NCBI GenBank assembly: GCA_024734495.1
Contig: JALMQS010000841.1
Span: 977,626 to 1,041,625, forward strand
Source of the DNA: Forficula auricularia
Lineage: Eukaryota > Arthropoda > Insecta > Dermaptera > Forficulidae
Reading direction: 5' to 3'
DNA length: 64,000 nt
Position 1 is the first letter of the stretch. Each line of letters starts with the position of its first letter. Positions 33,226 through 43,474 of this stretch are shown piece after piece. Position numbers and translations under genes: made by a program. The notes beneath the pieces are model-generated. The model saw only the letters and a list, made by a program, of their open reading frames with translations. It was not told the origin of the DNA and ran no database searches.

Positions 33226-34580
33226 TTTAACAATTATTTAAAGGAATTACCAAATAATAATGATTAAATAGTTAATTATTAAATAAATAATTTAATAATT
33301 TTGCGACACTGCTCTGAGACATTCCAGAGAGTACCTATCGCAAGTCTTCTGGATGAATTCCAGTTCCAATTTCCTTATTTTGGCCTCTTCCAGTTTCTTC
33401 GTAGCCTTTACATTTCCTGTTTTTTTAAACAGATTATTTAATATAATAAAATGAAGTTTTTGCGGGTGTATTCCTATAAGGAAAACGCTCGGCATTCATT
33501 TCAATAGCAGCCCCTAACACTTCACTAGCATAAATTAAGACCATTTTAATTCTTTCTTCAACAAAAAATGCTCCAATTTTATTATGACAATACAATTCCA
33601 TAACTATCTACTGAATTGACACGAGAAATAAACTTTTTAAAACCCAAGAATTTTAAATAGATCTATTAAGTAGAAAATAATTTATTAAATCTGTGTATAA
33701 TGAAGTTTTAATATCATTATAAACACTTATTTTCATTGTTGTGACTTTTCAATTTTAATATTTATTTATTTAATAATTAATTATTTAATCATTATTATTT
33801 GATAATTAAGTTCAACAATTGTTAAAATTAATTATTAAGATTTTTTTTGAGATCTAATTGATTCATGTATTTTGTTTATTTGATGTCGTATAAAAAAATA
33901 GTTCTTATGAAAGTTGTTCAGTTTTTTTTTGTAGATTGATCAAATATTTAATTATTAAATAAATAATTTAATAATAATTAATCATTTAATAATTTCCCGA
34001 CAATGAGTGTATCGCAAGTCTTCTGGATGAAACATCTTTCTTCAACAAACAAAAAATGCTCCATTTTTATTATGGTAATACCATCTACGGAATTCACGTG
34101 AGAAATAAACTTTTTAAACTCAAGTAATTTAAGTAGAAAATAATCTCTTAAATCTGAGTATAATGAAGTTTTAAGATCATTATAAACACTTATTTTCATT
34201 GTTGTGACTTTTCATTTTAATAAATAATTATTTAATCATTATTATTTGATAAATTAAGTTAAATAATTGTTAAAAATTATTAAGATATTTTTTTGAGATC
34301 TAATTGATTCATGTATTTTGTTAATTTGATGTCGTATAAAAAGATAGTTTTTATGAAAGTTTGTTTTGTAAATTTAGGCAATGTAAAGAAAAAGATAGAG
34401 TTTCCTATTTAAAAAACAGAACTTGACCTTAAAATACCCTTGAATGCTTGTTTTAGGTCGAAAAACAATAGCGTAGTTTAGTTTCCCCTTGATATAAATA
34501 AACTTTTATTTGAAACTTTTTCATATAATGCACTGTTTTTGAGTTATAAGACTGTCTCAAGATAAAAAGCTCACCCGGTA

Positions 34581-35229
34581 TAGTATTATACATATAAGTA
34601 TATATTAGTTGGAGGTAAAATTGATTGAAAATGATTTGTTGAAATAAATAAATTTTTGAGCAAATGTAATAATAGAGTCAGCGCAAAATGGATCGCGGAT
34701 ATAACCTTTTTTTTAATAATTAGAAATTCATTATTAAACATGTTTTATTATTCGTATTGTATTGAATTAAAAATTAATCAATTGTTTTTCTTTTTGTATA
34801 CTAATTAATTATAAATTATAGCTAATTAAATATATACCTACCTAATATATTAATTCAATTCAGAACATCAACAAACATAGCATAATTAAAAACAAAATGG
34901 CTGACGAATATGGCGGATGCATTGTTGGTGTGTTTGTTACTATTATGACGTTATTCTGATTAACCTAAAATTGACGTTTTCTTTGAAATATTACAAAAAT
35001 TAATATATTTCTGTAATTAAAATGGAATGAAAGAAAATATAAAAGTGAAAGCCTTTCAGTTGTTTTATGTTTTCTATTTTAAATCAACTATTTTTCCAAA
35101 TTTACATCGATAAATGGAGTATTTGTTCAGAAACGTTGTGAGATTGTTTTTAAAAAATAGTTGTATTTATTTAATACAAAAAATAATTAATAAATTATTT
35201 CAAAATATATGTAGGTATATAGGTATACC
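34581..35229. other. No firm gene; 20-codon ORF at 34897-34959
   Basis: AT-rich apart from a less AT-rich patch with a good start context (aaacaaaATGG) opening 20 codons to TGA (34957-34959). It might be a tiny ORF or the beginning of an exon with a weak GTGTGT donor. No family recognised. Confidence 0.25.
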
Positions 35230-35477
35230 CGAGGGGTGAACCACGATTGGAAGTAGGTGTACACCTCTTTGGAAGTATTTTGGAAGTAATTGGAAATATT
35301 TGGAAGTACTTGGAAATATTTAGAAGTACTTGGACATATTCGGAAGTACTTGGAAATATTTGGAAGCACTTGGGAATATTTGGAAGTACTTGGGAATATT
35401 TGGAAGTATTTGGGAATATTTGAAAATACAAGTGGATGTAGATGTACACCTAATTCCAATCACGGTTCACCCCTCGG
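35230..35477. mobile_element. Family F MITE, copy 2, with internal tandem repeat
   Basis: CGAGGGGTGAACCACGATT and AATCACGGTTCACCCCTCG are the termini. The centre (35265-35428) is a tandem of about 11-12 bp units (TGGAAATATT / TGGAAGTACT), which the other copies lack. It lies just downstream of the CRAL-TRIO stop codon, and the overlapping frames on both strands come from the tandem. Confidence 0.8.
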
Positions 35478-35618
35478 GTATACCTAATGTTAAAAGTAAC
35501 ATCTGTGATCACATAAAAAAAAATTGTTATTTGTCTTATTCATTTATATATACAACACAGATACTCACACATACACATAGATAGCAAGAGGTGTTCTTAA
35601 ATAATATTTAGGGGTTGT

Positions 35619-35818
35619 TTAGTCGACTTCCAGTTTCCGGAAACTGCCAGTGATTCCCTGAAGTTCGTTATTGCCGCCGCATTGGTTGGCACAGGATTCC
35701 CTCAACGCCGACACCGCACCCTCGCGGGCTTTTGGACTAAACATCTCCACGTTCACAGACATTGCATCGGAACGCAAAAGCAACTCTCGGCCAGCTAGTA
35801 ATTCTTTTTTCCACAAAT
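35619..35818 (-). CDS. CRAL-TRIO domain protein (alpha-TTP-like), last exon
   Basis: CRAL-TRIO (Sec14-like) proteins bind lipids such as retinoids, tocopherol or phosphoinositides in a hydrophobic pocket and move them between membranes in the cytosol. This exon completes an Asp codon split over the intron (G|AT), gives 'LWKKELLAGRELLL', then a less conserved tail and 'GSFRKLEVD' before TAA (35621-35619). The GSFRKL ending is typical of insect members. The acceptor is TAG at 35819-35821. Together with 36213, 40661, 40857 and 42340 it gives about 221 residues, against a usual 280-320, so roughly 70-90 N-terminal residues (the CRAL-TRIO-N helical part) are missing. The ligand cannot be told from sequence. 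Confidence 0.9.
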
Positions 35819-35887
35819 CTACATAACAATAATGTTTTCAATTAAATAAATTTACTTTAAACTTTAGTTTTTAATTATTTTTGAGCA

Positions 35888-36157
35888 AATGAATCGCGTA
35901 AATCAAATAATTTATTCTGACTGTTAATTTTACATATTTAGAAATTATTTGTTATTTTTTAAAAAAAGAAGGACCCGACAGGATTCGAACCTACGATCTT
36001 TCTGTTTAGCCCAACCAACCAGGCATCATTGAGCTATACCAAAAGATCGCAGGTTCGAATCCTGCCGGGTCTTTCTTTTTTTAAAAAATAACAAATAATT
36101 TCTAGATATATAAAATTAACAGTCAGAAAAATTATTTGACTTTGGCGGTTTATTTAC
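35888..36157. mobile_element. tRNA-like foldback T1 in a host intron
   Basis: Arms 'tgttaattttacatatttag' and 'ctagatatataaaattaaca' surround two opposed T-arm-like segments: reversed 'gacaggattcgaaccta' (35975-35991) and forward 'gcaggttcgaatcctgc' (36052-36068). An A-box-like 'tgcctggttggt' is on the minus strand. It lies in the last intron of the CRAL-TRIO gene. Its arms are homologous to those of T2 (51413-51972). Confidence 0.75.
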
Positions 36158-36212
36158 TTACCAATTGACAAAAACCAGAAGACAAACAAACAAACAAACA
36201 AACAAATTTTAC

Positions 36213-36306
36213 CTATAAGTTCTGCCATTGGTCTCTCGCCTCCGTATTCTTTAGGGAGCATTTTTCGATCGACAAATGAATAGGTCTCATCGATATTTGT
36301 ACAAAC
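36213..36306 (-). CDS. CRAL-TRIO domain protein, penultimate exon
   Basis: The acceptor is CTAG and the donor G|GTAAAA. The exon is 94 nt: 31 codons plus one base. It encodes 'ETYSFVDRKMLPKEYGGE' and 'PMAELI', the conserved end of the CRAL-TRIO domain ('LPKEYGG'). Upstream it joins the 40661 exon in phase 0; downstream it is phase 1. Confidence 0.9.
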
Positions 36307-37039
36307 CTAGAGTGGAAAAAGAAAAAATGATAGAAAATTATTTATAATAAATAAATACAAAGGAACTTAAAAAGCAATATTCTCGATGCGTTTAATAATA
36401 AGTATACTGTCAAATACGATTTAGGCTTGTTAGTAAGTCACTGGTTCAAACATATACTATATATGTGGAGATTCTTCAATAAAATTTCTATCATAACAAC
36501 ACCTTAAAATCTCAATAAAATCATCTCGAAAAATGATGATTTCGGTTAAATATTTAAATGAGAAGCTATAGAAGCTAAAATTTACTTAGTTCTTTCCATT
36601 GGAAATATACATATTTTGACACTAAAACAAACTTTCTACGATTTTTGAATCTTAACTTCTTGTGTAAAAGACCAATCTACGTTAAATACGAGTTAAGTTT
36701 GTAAGTAAGTCACTGGTTCAAACATATATATATATGGAGATTCTTCAATAAAAATTGTATCATAACAACACCTTAAAATCTCAATAAAATCATCTCGAAA
36801 AATGATCTTTTCTGTTACATATTTGAATGAGAAGCTCTGAAGCTAGAGAGTCTAAAATTTATTTAGTTCTTTGCAATACAAATATACATATTTTGACACT
36901 AAAACAAACTTTCTACGACTTTTGAATCTTAGCTTCCTGTGTAAAAGTCCAATCTACCAAAAAAGGATGCTAAATGTTGGTAGAGGAATTTCTAGCAGTT
37001 TAATTAAGTGATATAAAATAGTGTGGGAATCCCTGCTCT

Positions 37040-37105
37040 AAAGCTTCTTATTTCTCTTGAATAAGCTTGAATCCCCAATCGACAGCGAATTCCAATTTAA
37101 TTAAA
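37040..37105 (-). pseudogene. Partial copy of the CRAL-TRIO exon 40661-40777
   Basis: 'gaatccccaatcgacagcga' and 'tttctcttgaataagc' match 40674-40730, and the flanking intron phrase 'ctgctctaaagc' is shared too. The donor side is deleted and the other half is missing, so it cannot be spliced as the parent exon. It shows that intron and exon DNA were copied together. Confidence 0.75.
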
Positions 37106-37391
37106 GTCGTATCATAACAACGCCTTAAAATCTCAATATATTTTCAAAAAATTAGATTTTCTGTATTTTTGAACAAGAATCTTTGAGGAGCTAGAAAGTC
37201 CAAAATTTAATTAGTTGATCGGATTAGAAATATACATATTTTGACACTAAAATACACTTTCTACGACGTTTCATTCTTGAGCTATCAGGGATTAACTCTA
37301 ACTAGAAATGCATACTATCTTAGTTGTAAAAAGTATAATCAACGCAAAAAGTATGTTAATTTTTGGTTCAGAGATTCCCTACTTAGTTAAA

Positions 37392-37587
37392 CCAATTATT
37401 TTACATTAATTAATGTATACATTGTATTTTTGCTTCGATTCCGGAGATTACTTCTCCACCATCGAGTGTCCTTATTCATCTTTAGTCCTTGTTTTTAATA
37501 AGAGGAAAAATCTAATTAGATAAAAAAACCTCTTTTCCGATAATTATTTCAATTCCATTATTCCCCAATCAAGTCGATTGGTTCCAA
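37392..37587. mobile_element. Short retroposon-like element, copy 2
   Basis: 196 bp flanked by the 14-bp duplication CCTACTTAGTTAAA (37378-37391 and 37588-37601). Almost identical to 8795-8994, including 'gcttcgattccggagattac' and 'tcttttccgataattattt'. Near identity in this decayed landscape argues for recent movement. Confidence 0.75.
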
Positions 37588-38326
37588 CCTACTTAGTTAA
37601 ATGTCGAAATTTTGATATATAATAATATTTGTAATAAACTATTAGTAGGTTTTAAAATAAAAAACATTTATTAATTTTTTTTATTCTTTTATCATAAAAT
37701 AATATTAAAATATATTTTTTCCAATAATTTAAAGATTAATTAAATAATAAAATTAGTTATTTTAAAACCCACTAATAGTTAACTATAAATGATTATATAA
37801 TTATTAAGAAATTGAATTTATGCCAAGTTAATTATGTATATGATTTAAAATACAATTTTAATATCTTTTCTGTGAAGATAGCAAGGACACTTATCTTTAA
37901 TACAAATTTTATCATAACATCGCCTTAAAAGTTCAAAAAATGATGTTTTCTGCACTTTTGAAACAGAAGTTCTAAAGCTAGAAAGCCTACAATTTAATTA
38001 ATTCTCTGTATTTAGAAATATACATATTTTGACACAAAAATTTGGGGGGGGGGCAGTTCAATTCAATTCAAGCTAGCCCCCCCGTGACAAAAGCAAAAGA
38101 CCTAGATCCTGCTCTGCTAGAAGAAACCTTGCACCAAAAGATCTTTACCTAGAACACTTTGAACTGGGACTCTAATCAATATAACCTTCACCCGCAGATA
38201 CCTTCGACTCCGACCCAATCCTTAAATCTCTTCTTATTTTCACGATACAAGGGTCCACCGCCGACTATAGAAGTTGTACCTTTTTGGTGCAACTTCTTCT
38301 TGGGTCAATGTCATTATAAATAAAAA

Positions 38327-40470
38327 ATCTTATTGGCCATTGTTTATTATTCATGTATTATTGTTGATATGTAATTATTTTCTTCAACAATGCACGGACT
38401 TTTAAAAGGCATTGTAATTAATCAATCTAATTGGCCATTGTTTATTATTCATGTATTATTGTTGATATGTAATTATTTTCTTCAACAATGCACGGACTTT
38501 TAAAAGGCATTGTAATTAATCAATCTAATTGGCCATTGTTTATTAATTATGTATTATTGTTGATATGCAATTATTTTCTTCAACAATGCACGGACTTTTA
38601 AAAGGCATTGTAATTAATCAATCTAATTGGCCATTGTTTATTATTCATGTATTATTGTTGATATGTAATTATTTTCTTCAACAATGCACGGACTTTTAAA
38701 AGGCATTGTAATTAATCAATCTAATTGGCCATTGTTTATTATTCCATGTATTGTTGTTGATATGTAATTATTTTCTTCAACAAATGCACGGACTTTTAAA
38801 AGGCATTGTAATTAACCAATCTAATTGGCCATTGAATTAGTATTATTGTCGATATGTAATTATTTTCTTCAACAATGCACGGACTTTTAAAAGGCATTGT
38901 AATTAATCAATCTAATTGGCCATTGTTTATTAATTCATGTATTATTGTTGATATGTAATTATTTTCTTCAACAATGCACGGACTTTTAAAAGGCATTGTA
39001 ATTAATCAATCTAATTGGCCATTGTTTATTAATTATGTATTATTGTTGATATGCAATTATTTTCTTCAACAATGCACGGACTTTTAAAAGGCATTGTAAT
39101 TAATCAATCTAATTGGCCATTGTTTATTATTCATGTATTATTGTTGATATGTAATTATTTTCTTCAACAATGCACGGACTTTTAAAAGGCATTGTAATTA
39201 ATCATTCTAATTGGCCATTGTTTATTAATTATGTATTATTGTTGATATGTAATTATTTTCTTCAACAATGCACGGACTTTTAAAAGGCATTGTAATTAAT
39301 CAATCTAATTGGCCATTGTTTATTAATTATGTATTATTGTTGATATGTAATTATTTTCTTCAACAATGCACGGACTTTTAAAAGGCATTGTAATTAATCA
39401 ATCTAATTGGCCATTGTTTATTAATTATGTATTATTGTTGATATGTAATTATTTTCTTCAACAATGCACGGACTTTTAAAAGGCATTGTAATTAATCAAT
39501 CTAATTGGCCATTGTTTATTAATTCATGTATTGTTGTTGATATGTAATTATTTTCTTCAACAATGCACAAGGCATTGTAATTAATCAATGTAATTGGCCA
39601 TTGTTTATTAATTATGTATTGTTGTTGATATGTAATTATTTTCTTCAACAATGCACGGACTTTTAAAAGGCATTGTAATTAATCAATCTAATTGGCCATT
39701 GTTTATTAATTATGTATTGTTGTTGATATGTAATTATTTTCTTCAACAATGCACGGACTTTTAAAAGGCATTGTAATTAATCAATCTAATTGGCCATTGT
39801 TTATTAATTATGTATTATTGTTGATATGCAATTATTTTCTTCAACAATGCACGGACTTTTAAAAGGCATTGTAATTAATCAATCTAATTGGCCATTGTTT
39901 ATTAATTATGTATTATTGTTGATATGTAATTATTTTCTTCAACAATGCACGGACTTTTAAAAGGCATTGTAATTAATCAATCTAATTGGCCATTGTTTAT
40001 TAATTATGTATTGTTGTTGATATGTAATTATTTTCTTCAACAATGCACGGACTTTTAAAAGGCATTGTAATTAATCAATCTAATTGGCCATTGTTTATTA
40101 ATTATGTATTATTGTTGATATGTAATTATTTTCTTCAACAATGCACGGACTTTTAAAAGGCATTGTAATTAATCAATCTAATTGGCCATTGTTTATTAAT
40201 TATGTATTATTGTTGATATGTAATTATTTTCTTCAACAATGCACGGACTTTTAAAAGGCATTGTAATTAATCAATCTAATTGGCCATTGTTTATTAATTA
40301 TGTATTATTGTTGATATGTAATTATTTTCTTCAACAATGCACGGACTTTTAAAAGGCATTGTAATTAATCAATCTAATTGGCCATTGTTGTATTAATTAT
40401 AGTATTATTGTTGATATGTAATTATTTTCTTCAACAATGCACGCACTTTTAAAAGGCGTTGTAATTAATC
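38327..40470. repeat. 98-bp tandem array, 22 units, inside an intron
   Basis: Units are marked by TTGGCCATTG at 38335, 38433, 38531, 38629, 38727 and so on to 40380. The spacing is 98 bp in all but four steps. Each unit reads 'ttggccattgtttattaatt' ... 'caacaatgcacggactttta' and is highly uniform. One unit has a deletion in 'cacggacttttaaaaggc' (about 39565) and one lacks part of 'tgtttattaattatg' (about 38833). The first and last units are more diverged. The array lies between CRAL-TRIO exons 36213 and 40661. Confidence 0.95.
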
Positions 40471-40660
40471 TACTCATTTTGACACCAAAATAAACAATTG
40501 GGGACTACTTTTGACTATAAACGGATACTCTTATCAGATGCACAAAGTCCAATCTACGAAAAAGGTATGCTAAAAGTTGGTACAGTAATTTCTTACAGTT
40601 TAATAAGTGGTATAAAAAAAAAGTTAGTTAATCTCTGCTCTAAAGCAAAACAAGTGTTAC

Positions 40661-40777
40661 TTTGATTCGTTTCCTGAATTTCTCTTGAATAAGCGAGAAT
40701 CCCCAATCGACAGCGAATTTCAATTTGGGATTGATGTTGAAGCCGATGCCCTCCTTGTGTCTCATCGGGACTGTCCT
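40661..40777 (-). CDS. CRAL-TRIO domain protein, internal exon
   Basis: 117 nt, 39 codons, phase 0 at both ends. The acceptor is TTTTTTTCAG (40778-40787, minus) and the donor GTAACA. The peptide includes 'RTVPMRHKEGIGFNINP' and 'FSLIQEKFRKRIK'. This matches the family segment 'P.R.K.IHF.N.P......F.P.L..K...R'. It splices directly to 40857 (GAG|AGG). Confidence 0.92.
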
Positions 40778-40856
40778 CTGAAAAAAACAAAAAACAAAAC
40801 AAAATGAAAACATTTTTGGACCACGGAATGGGGAGAGGGGGGGGGTTTTATCTAAC

Positions 40857-41050
40857 CTCTCCGTTTTTGATAATCCTGACAGCCTCCTTGGGTGTGAACA
40901 GGGTCAAATAGGGGAAGCCGACTCCCTGGGCGTCCACGTAGTGTACAAACCCATGCACCTGGTTGTCCTCGTTCTCGAGCAAGGTGTCATAGGCGATGGC
41001 GTGGACCCGAATCATATCCTCTTTGTTGTATTTATACGGGTCAAACACAC
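40857..41050 (-). CDS. CRAL-TRIO domain protein, internal exon (core of lipid pocket)
   Basis: 194 nt: two bases completing Ser, then 64 codons. Contains 'VFDPYKYNKEDMIRVHA', 'DNQVHGFVHYVDAQGVGF' and 'TPKEAVRIIKNGE'. The QVHG.....D..G pattern is the heart of the CRAL-TRIO fold. The donor is GTTAG; the acceptor is AAG before a TG-rich stretch with weak pyrimidine content. It is separated from 40661 by a 79-bp intron. Confidence 0.92.
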
Positions 41051-41126
41051 CTTCAAACAACATCAACAACAACCGTCTTACATTTGATTCACAGGAATTA
41101 TGTATGACATTTATTGCTGTGAATCA

Positions 41127-41182
41127 ATTATAATAGACTGATGAAAAGGGCAAAGCTCTCGAAACTATAGTCTCGTTATAAA
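41127..41182 (+). ncRNA. Hammerhead-like motif HH8 in a host intron
   Basis: Core CTGATGA, extra A, stem II near AAGGGC-aaa-GCTCTC with mismatches, GAAA, stem III palindrome CTATAG, GTC, then TCGTTATA, which pairs with the upstream TATAATAGA with one bulge. It lies antisense to the CRAL-TRIO gene, between exons 40857 and 42340. The tail 'ccagcagaagacacactctt' matches the tail of HH10. Confidence 0.6.
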
Positions 41183-41249
41183 TAAATTAAAAATTTATAA
41201 TTCCAGCAGAAGACACACTCTTTTATTGTCTCGTTTTTTTTTTTTGTTA

Positions 41250-41294
41250 AACCTCCTGATGAAGGGTTCATAGCCCGAAATATGTATAGAGATA
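41250..41294 (+). ncRNA. Hammerhead-like motif HH9 in a host intron
   Basis: Stem I CTC/GAG, core CTGATGA, extra A, stem II GGG-ttcatag-CCC, GAAA, TATGTATA. Following DNA ('ttttatttccactttgtgaa') resembles the outer arm of the 25500-26046 element, so both probably come from one family of ribozyme-bearing elements. Confidence 0.55.
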
Positions 41295-41384
41295 AATAAA
41301 AAATCTGCAAAATAATTTAAAAGATTTTTTAATTTTATTTCCACTTTGTGAAACACCACTATAATCCGTTAAATAATTCCTGTG

Positions 41385-42184
41385 TTTAATTATTAAATTA
41401 ATAATTTAATCATTTTGCCCTCAGAAGCTTCATTTTATCGTGTTGTAAATCCAATACAAAATAAACAGGAAATGTAAAGGCTACGAAGAAACTTAAAAGG
41501 CCAAAATAACGAAATTGGAACTGAAATTCATTCAATTCATCCGGAAGACTTGCAATACACTCATACACTCTGGAATGTCTCAGAACATTATTAGTAAATT
41601 ATTAATTAATAAAGTAAATGGGTGTGTAGTTTCGACAGTGAATGAAATAAAACTCAAAGAGTTGATGAGGAGTCAGTATAAACTTCTCTTTGAGTTTTAT
41701 TTCATTCACTGTGAAATCTACACACCCTTTACTTTATTAATTAATATCATGTTTCACCTGAAACCTACTCCACTTTCTCTAAGTAAAATTATTAATTATT
41801 ATTAAATTATTTATTTATTCAATAAATTATTATTTGATAATTAAGTTGAATGATTGTTAAAAATAATTATTAGAATTTTTTTGAGATATGCTTAATTGAT
41901 TTAATATTTTTTTTATTTGATGTCGTATAAAAAAATAGTTCTAATGAAAGTTGCTCAATTTTTTTTGTAGATTCAGAATATGTACAGAAACATATAGGTT
42001 TTTTAATTAAAAAAACAGAACTTGACCTCGAAATACTCTTGAAAGCTTGTTCTAGGTCGACAAACAATAGCGTAGTTTAGTTTCCCCCTGATATAAATAA
42101 ACCTTTATTTGAAACTTTTTTTCATATAATGCACTGTTTTTGAGTTATAAGACTGTCTCAAGATAAAAAAAAACTCACCCGGTA
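41385..42184 (-). mobile_element. Family A element with internal region and right arm
   Basis: 41455-41600 carries internal coding remnants ('ggctacgaagaaac', 'ttggaactgaaattcattca'). A hairpin insertion sits at 41612-41742. Then the right arm runs to CTCACCCGGTA (42184). The left arm is missing. Confidence 0.7.
41612..41742. repeat. Compact hairpin from the 25500-26046 foldback family
   Basis: 'aataaagtaaatgggtgtgt' ... 'aataaaactcaaagag' is mirrored by 'tctttgagttttatttcat' ... 'acaccctttactttatt' around a loop of about 25 nt (41660-41685). No ribozyme core is left in the loop. Confidence 0.8.
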
Positions 42185-42339
42185 TATATCTTAGGAAAAA
42201 AAACTCCGATAAAAAGTGATTTTGAAGCGCTTACAATAAGAAATTGTAATATTTATTTTTTTCAATATTCTAAAATTTTAAAATTAAAAAAAAAAAAAAT
42301 TTTAATTCCAAAAGATCGATTATTATCTAATATTCTTAC

Positions 42340-42401
42340 TTGGGCGATAGAGAATAACTCGACGATTTAATTTATCTCGTCCAGGTAACGGAATCAGGTA
42401 A
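42340..42401 (-). CDS. CRAL-TRIO domain protein, most upstream exon found
   Basis: 62 nt: one base, 20 codons, one base. The acceptor is TTCACAG (42402-42408, minus) after a pyrimidine tract and the donor GTAAGAATA. Encodes 'YLIPLPGRDKLNRRVILYRP', matching the family segment '...LPLP..D..GR.V...R.G..DP' that joins 'VFDPYKY' in the next exon. The split codon A|GT gives Ser. The preceding exon must end two bases into a codon; none was found to the right within the window. Confidence 0.85.
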
Positions 42402-42840
42402 CTGTGAAAAAGAATAAAACAAAAATAAAACAAACAAATAATAAAAATATTTAAAATATTAGAATTCTCTAGATATTAAAAAGTCGTAGAATGGAAATTT
42501 GAAAAAAAATTGATAATGGCGGGTATGAAAATGGATTTTTACCACCACTCTCTCACTCTATTTTACTTTCTATGTGATAGCTTAAGGAGCCCAAAGGCTA
42601 CACACTATCCCATGTCCCTGAATTGAATTTAACTAACTTTGGACGAATAATTAATCCCCAAAGGGATGCCTGTGTACACCGCGTGGAGGTGGATTCGTTC
42701 AATTTGGTTCTAGCCATATCTAAGAAAATATTAAATATACCCATTTACAGTTTGCTTTGTGAGTGGCCTGGTTCTATTAACCAGGGTAGGATTTTTACCA
42801 CCAGTGTAATAATAATATAAATTCTATAGCGAGTAAAATC
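42402..42840. other. No confident gene; unassigned block 42590-42810
   Basis: This block is less AT-rich than its surroundings. It is open on the plus strand (42623-42820) and partly on the minus strand, but has no recognised family and no convincing splice sites. It may be a repeat without a second copy here. Confidence 0.3.
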
Positions 42841-43156
42841 CACTGGCGTAGTTAGGGAATTTTCCTAGGGGGCCAGCCGCAGTGGCGGAGCCAGGGTTGA
42901 GCGAGGTGTGGCGACCGCCCAACCAAATTTTTGTTGAAAAACTGCAATTTTTGCAAAAAAATCGCAGTTTTTCCTTCATAAAATGAAAATTACTGATCCT
43001 AGGAACCTGATTCCTATTTCATTCTGTAGGAAATCTTATTGACTCGAACGTTTACTTGGACCACTTTTTGATAAAACTCTTAGATTTATAGATATCCAGC
43101 ATTTTCAATGACGCTTTTGAGGATTCGGATCATATTCTGTCCGGAAAATGTAGAAT

Positions 43157-43474
43157 ATGTAGCGGCCCGCTGTTGCTTTGGCTACGAGCTTTTAGACACG
43201 GCCGCTAGATGACTCAGTCAGATCATTGCGACACTTTTGCATGACTGATAATATTTCAGTCATGTTATAAGTGAAGCAATTCGATCTCGACTGATCATCG
43301 AAGGAGGAGCCATCCACCAACTCGGAGCTCCTCGCCCGCTAACTAGGCGGGTGGCGCCCAGCCCGGCTTTTTACCAGGGACGAACATCGCCCTGTACAAA
43401 TCATTGTTAGGTCCCCTCCAACTAGGAGGGGAGCGAGGACACGCACCACGCACTCAACCGAGGCCCTAACAAAT
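43157..43474 (+). mobile_element. TGTAGCGGCCCG element copy 2 with an ATTGTTAGG unit
   Basis: The left part matches 29607-29700 ('cacggccgctagatgactca'). The right part (43409-43474) is the ATTGTTAGG...CCTAACAAAT unit also found twice in the 29021-29595 palindrome. GC-rich against its surroundings. It sits at the centre of the 42940-43620 inverted repeat. Confidence 0.65.

Larger units (their letters stand above)
31826..34580. mobile_element. Family A element(s) with two nested insertions
   Basis: The left arm starts TACCGGGTGAG (31826). It is interrupted by a tRNA-like insertion (32054-32326) and a LINE fragment (32430-33225). Then come a reversed internal region (33292-33740), a right arm (to about 33940), and a second internal region and right arm ending CTCACCCGGTA at 34580. 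The internal frames (33495-33292, 34199-33978, minus strand) encode 'KTGNVKATKKLEEAKIRKLE' and 'MKISVYNDLKTSLY' pieces of the helix-turn-helix-like fragment described at 46223. Confidence 0.75.
36310..38326. other. Intron DNA with degenerate tandem copies, including a copied exon piece
   Basis: A unit of about 270-350 bp ('gtcactggttcaaacatata', 'caacaccttaaaatctcaat', 'ttttgacactaaaacaaact') repeats at about 36420, 36700, 37110 and 37905. One unit (37040-37105) contains a partial copy of the 40661-40777 exon. At 37392-37587 lies the second short retroposon-like element. Otherwise non-coding. Confidence 0.6.

Noticed and set aside
35187..35584. Four frames with repeated Lys-Tyr-Phe-type motifs
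   Set aside because: Translation of the 10-12 bp tandem in a MITE, in several frames and both strands.
38327..40470. CRISPR-like array
   Set aside because: Units are 98 bp and continuous with no unique spacers; eukaryotic intron context.
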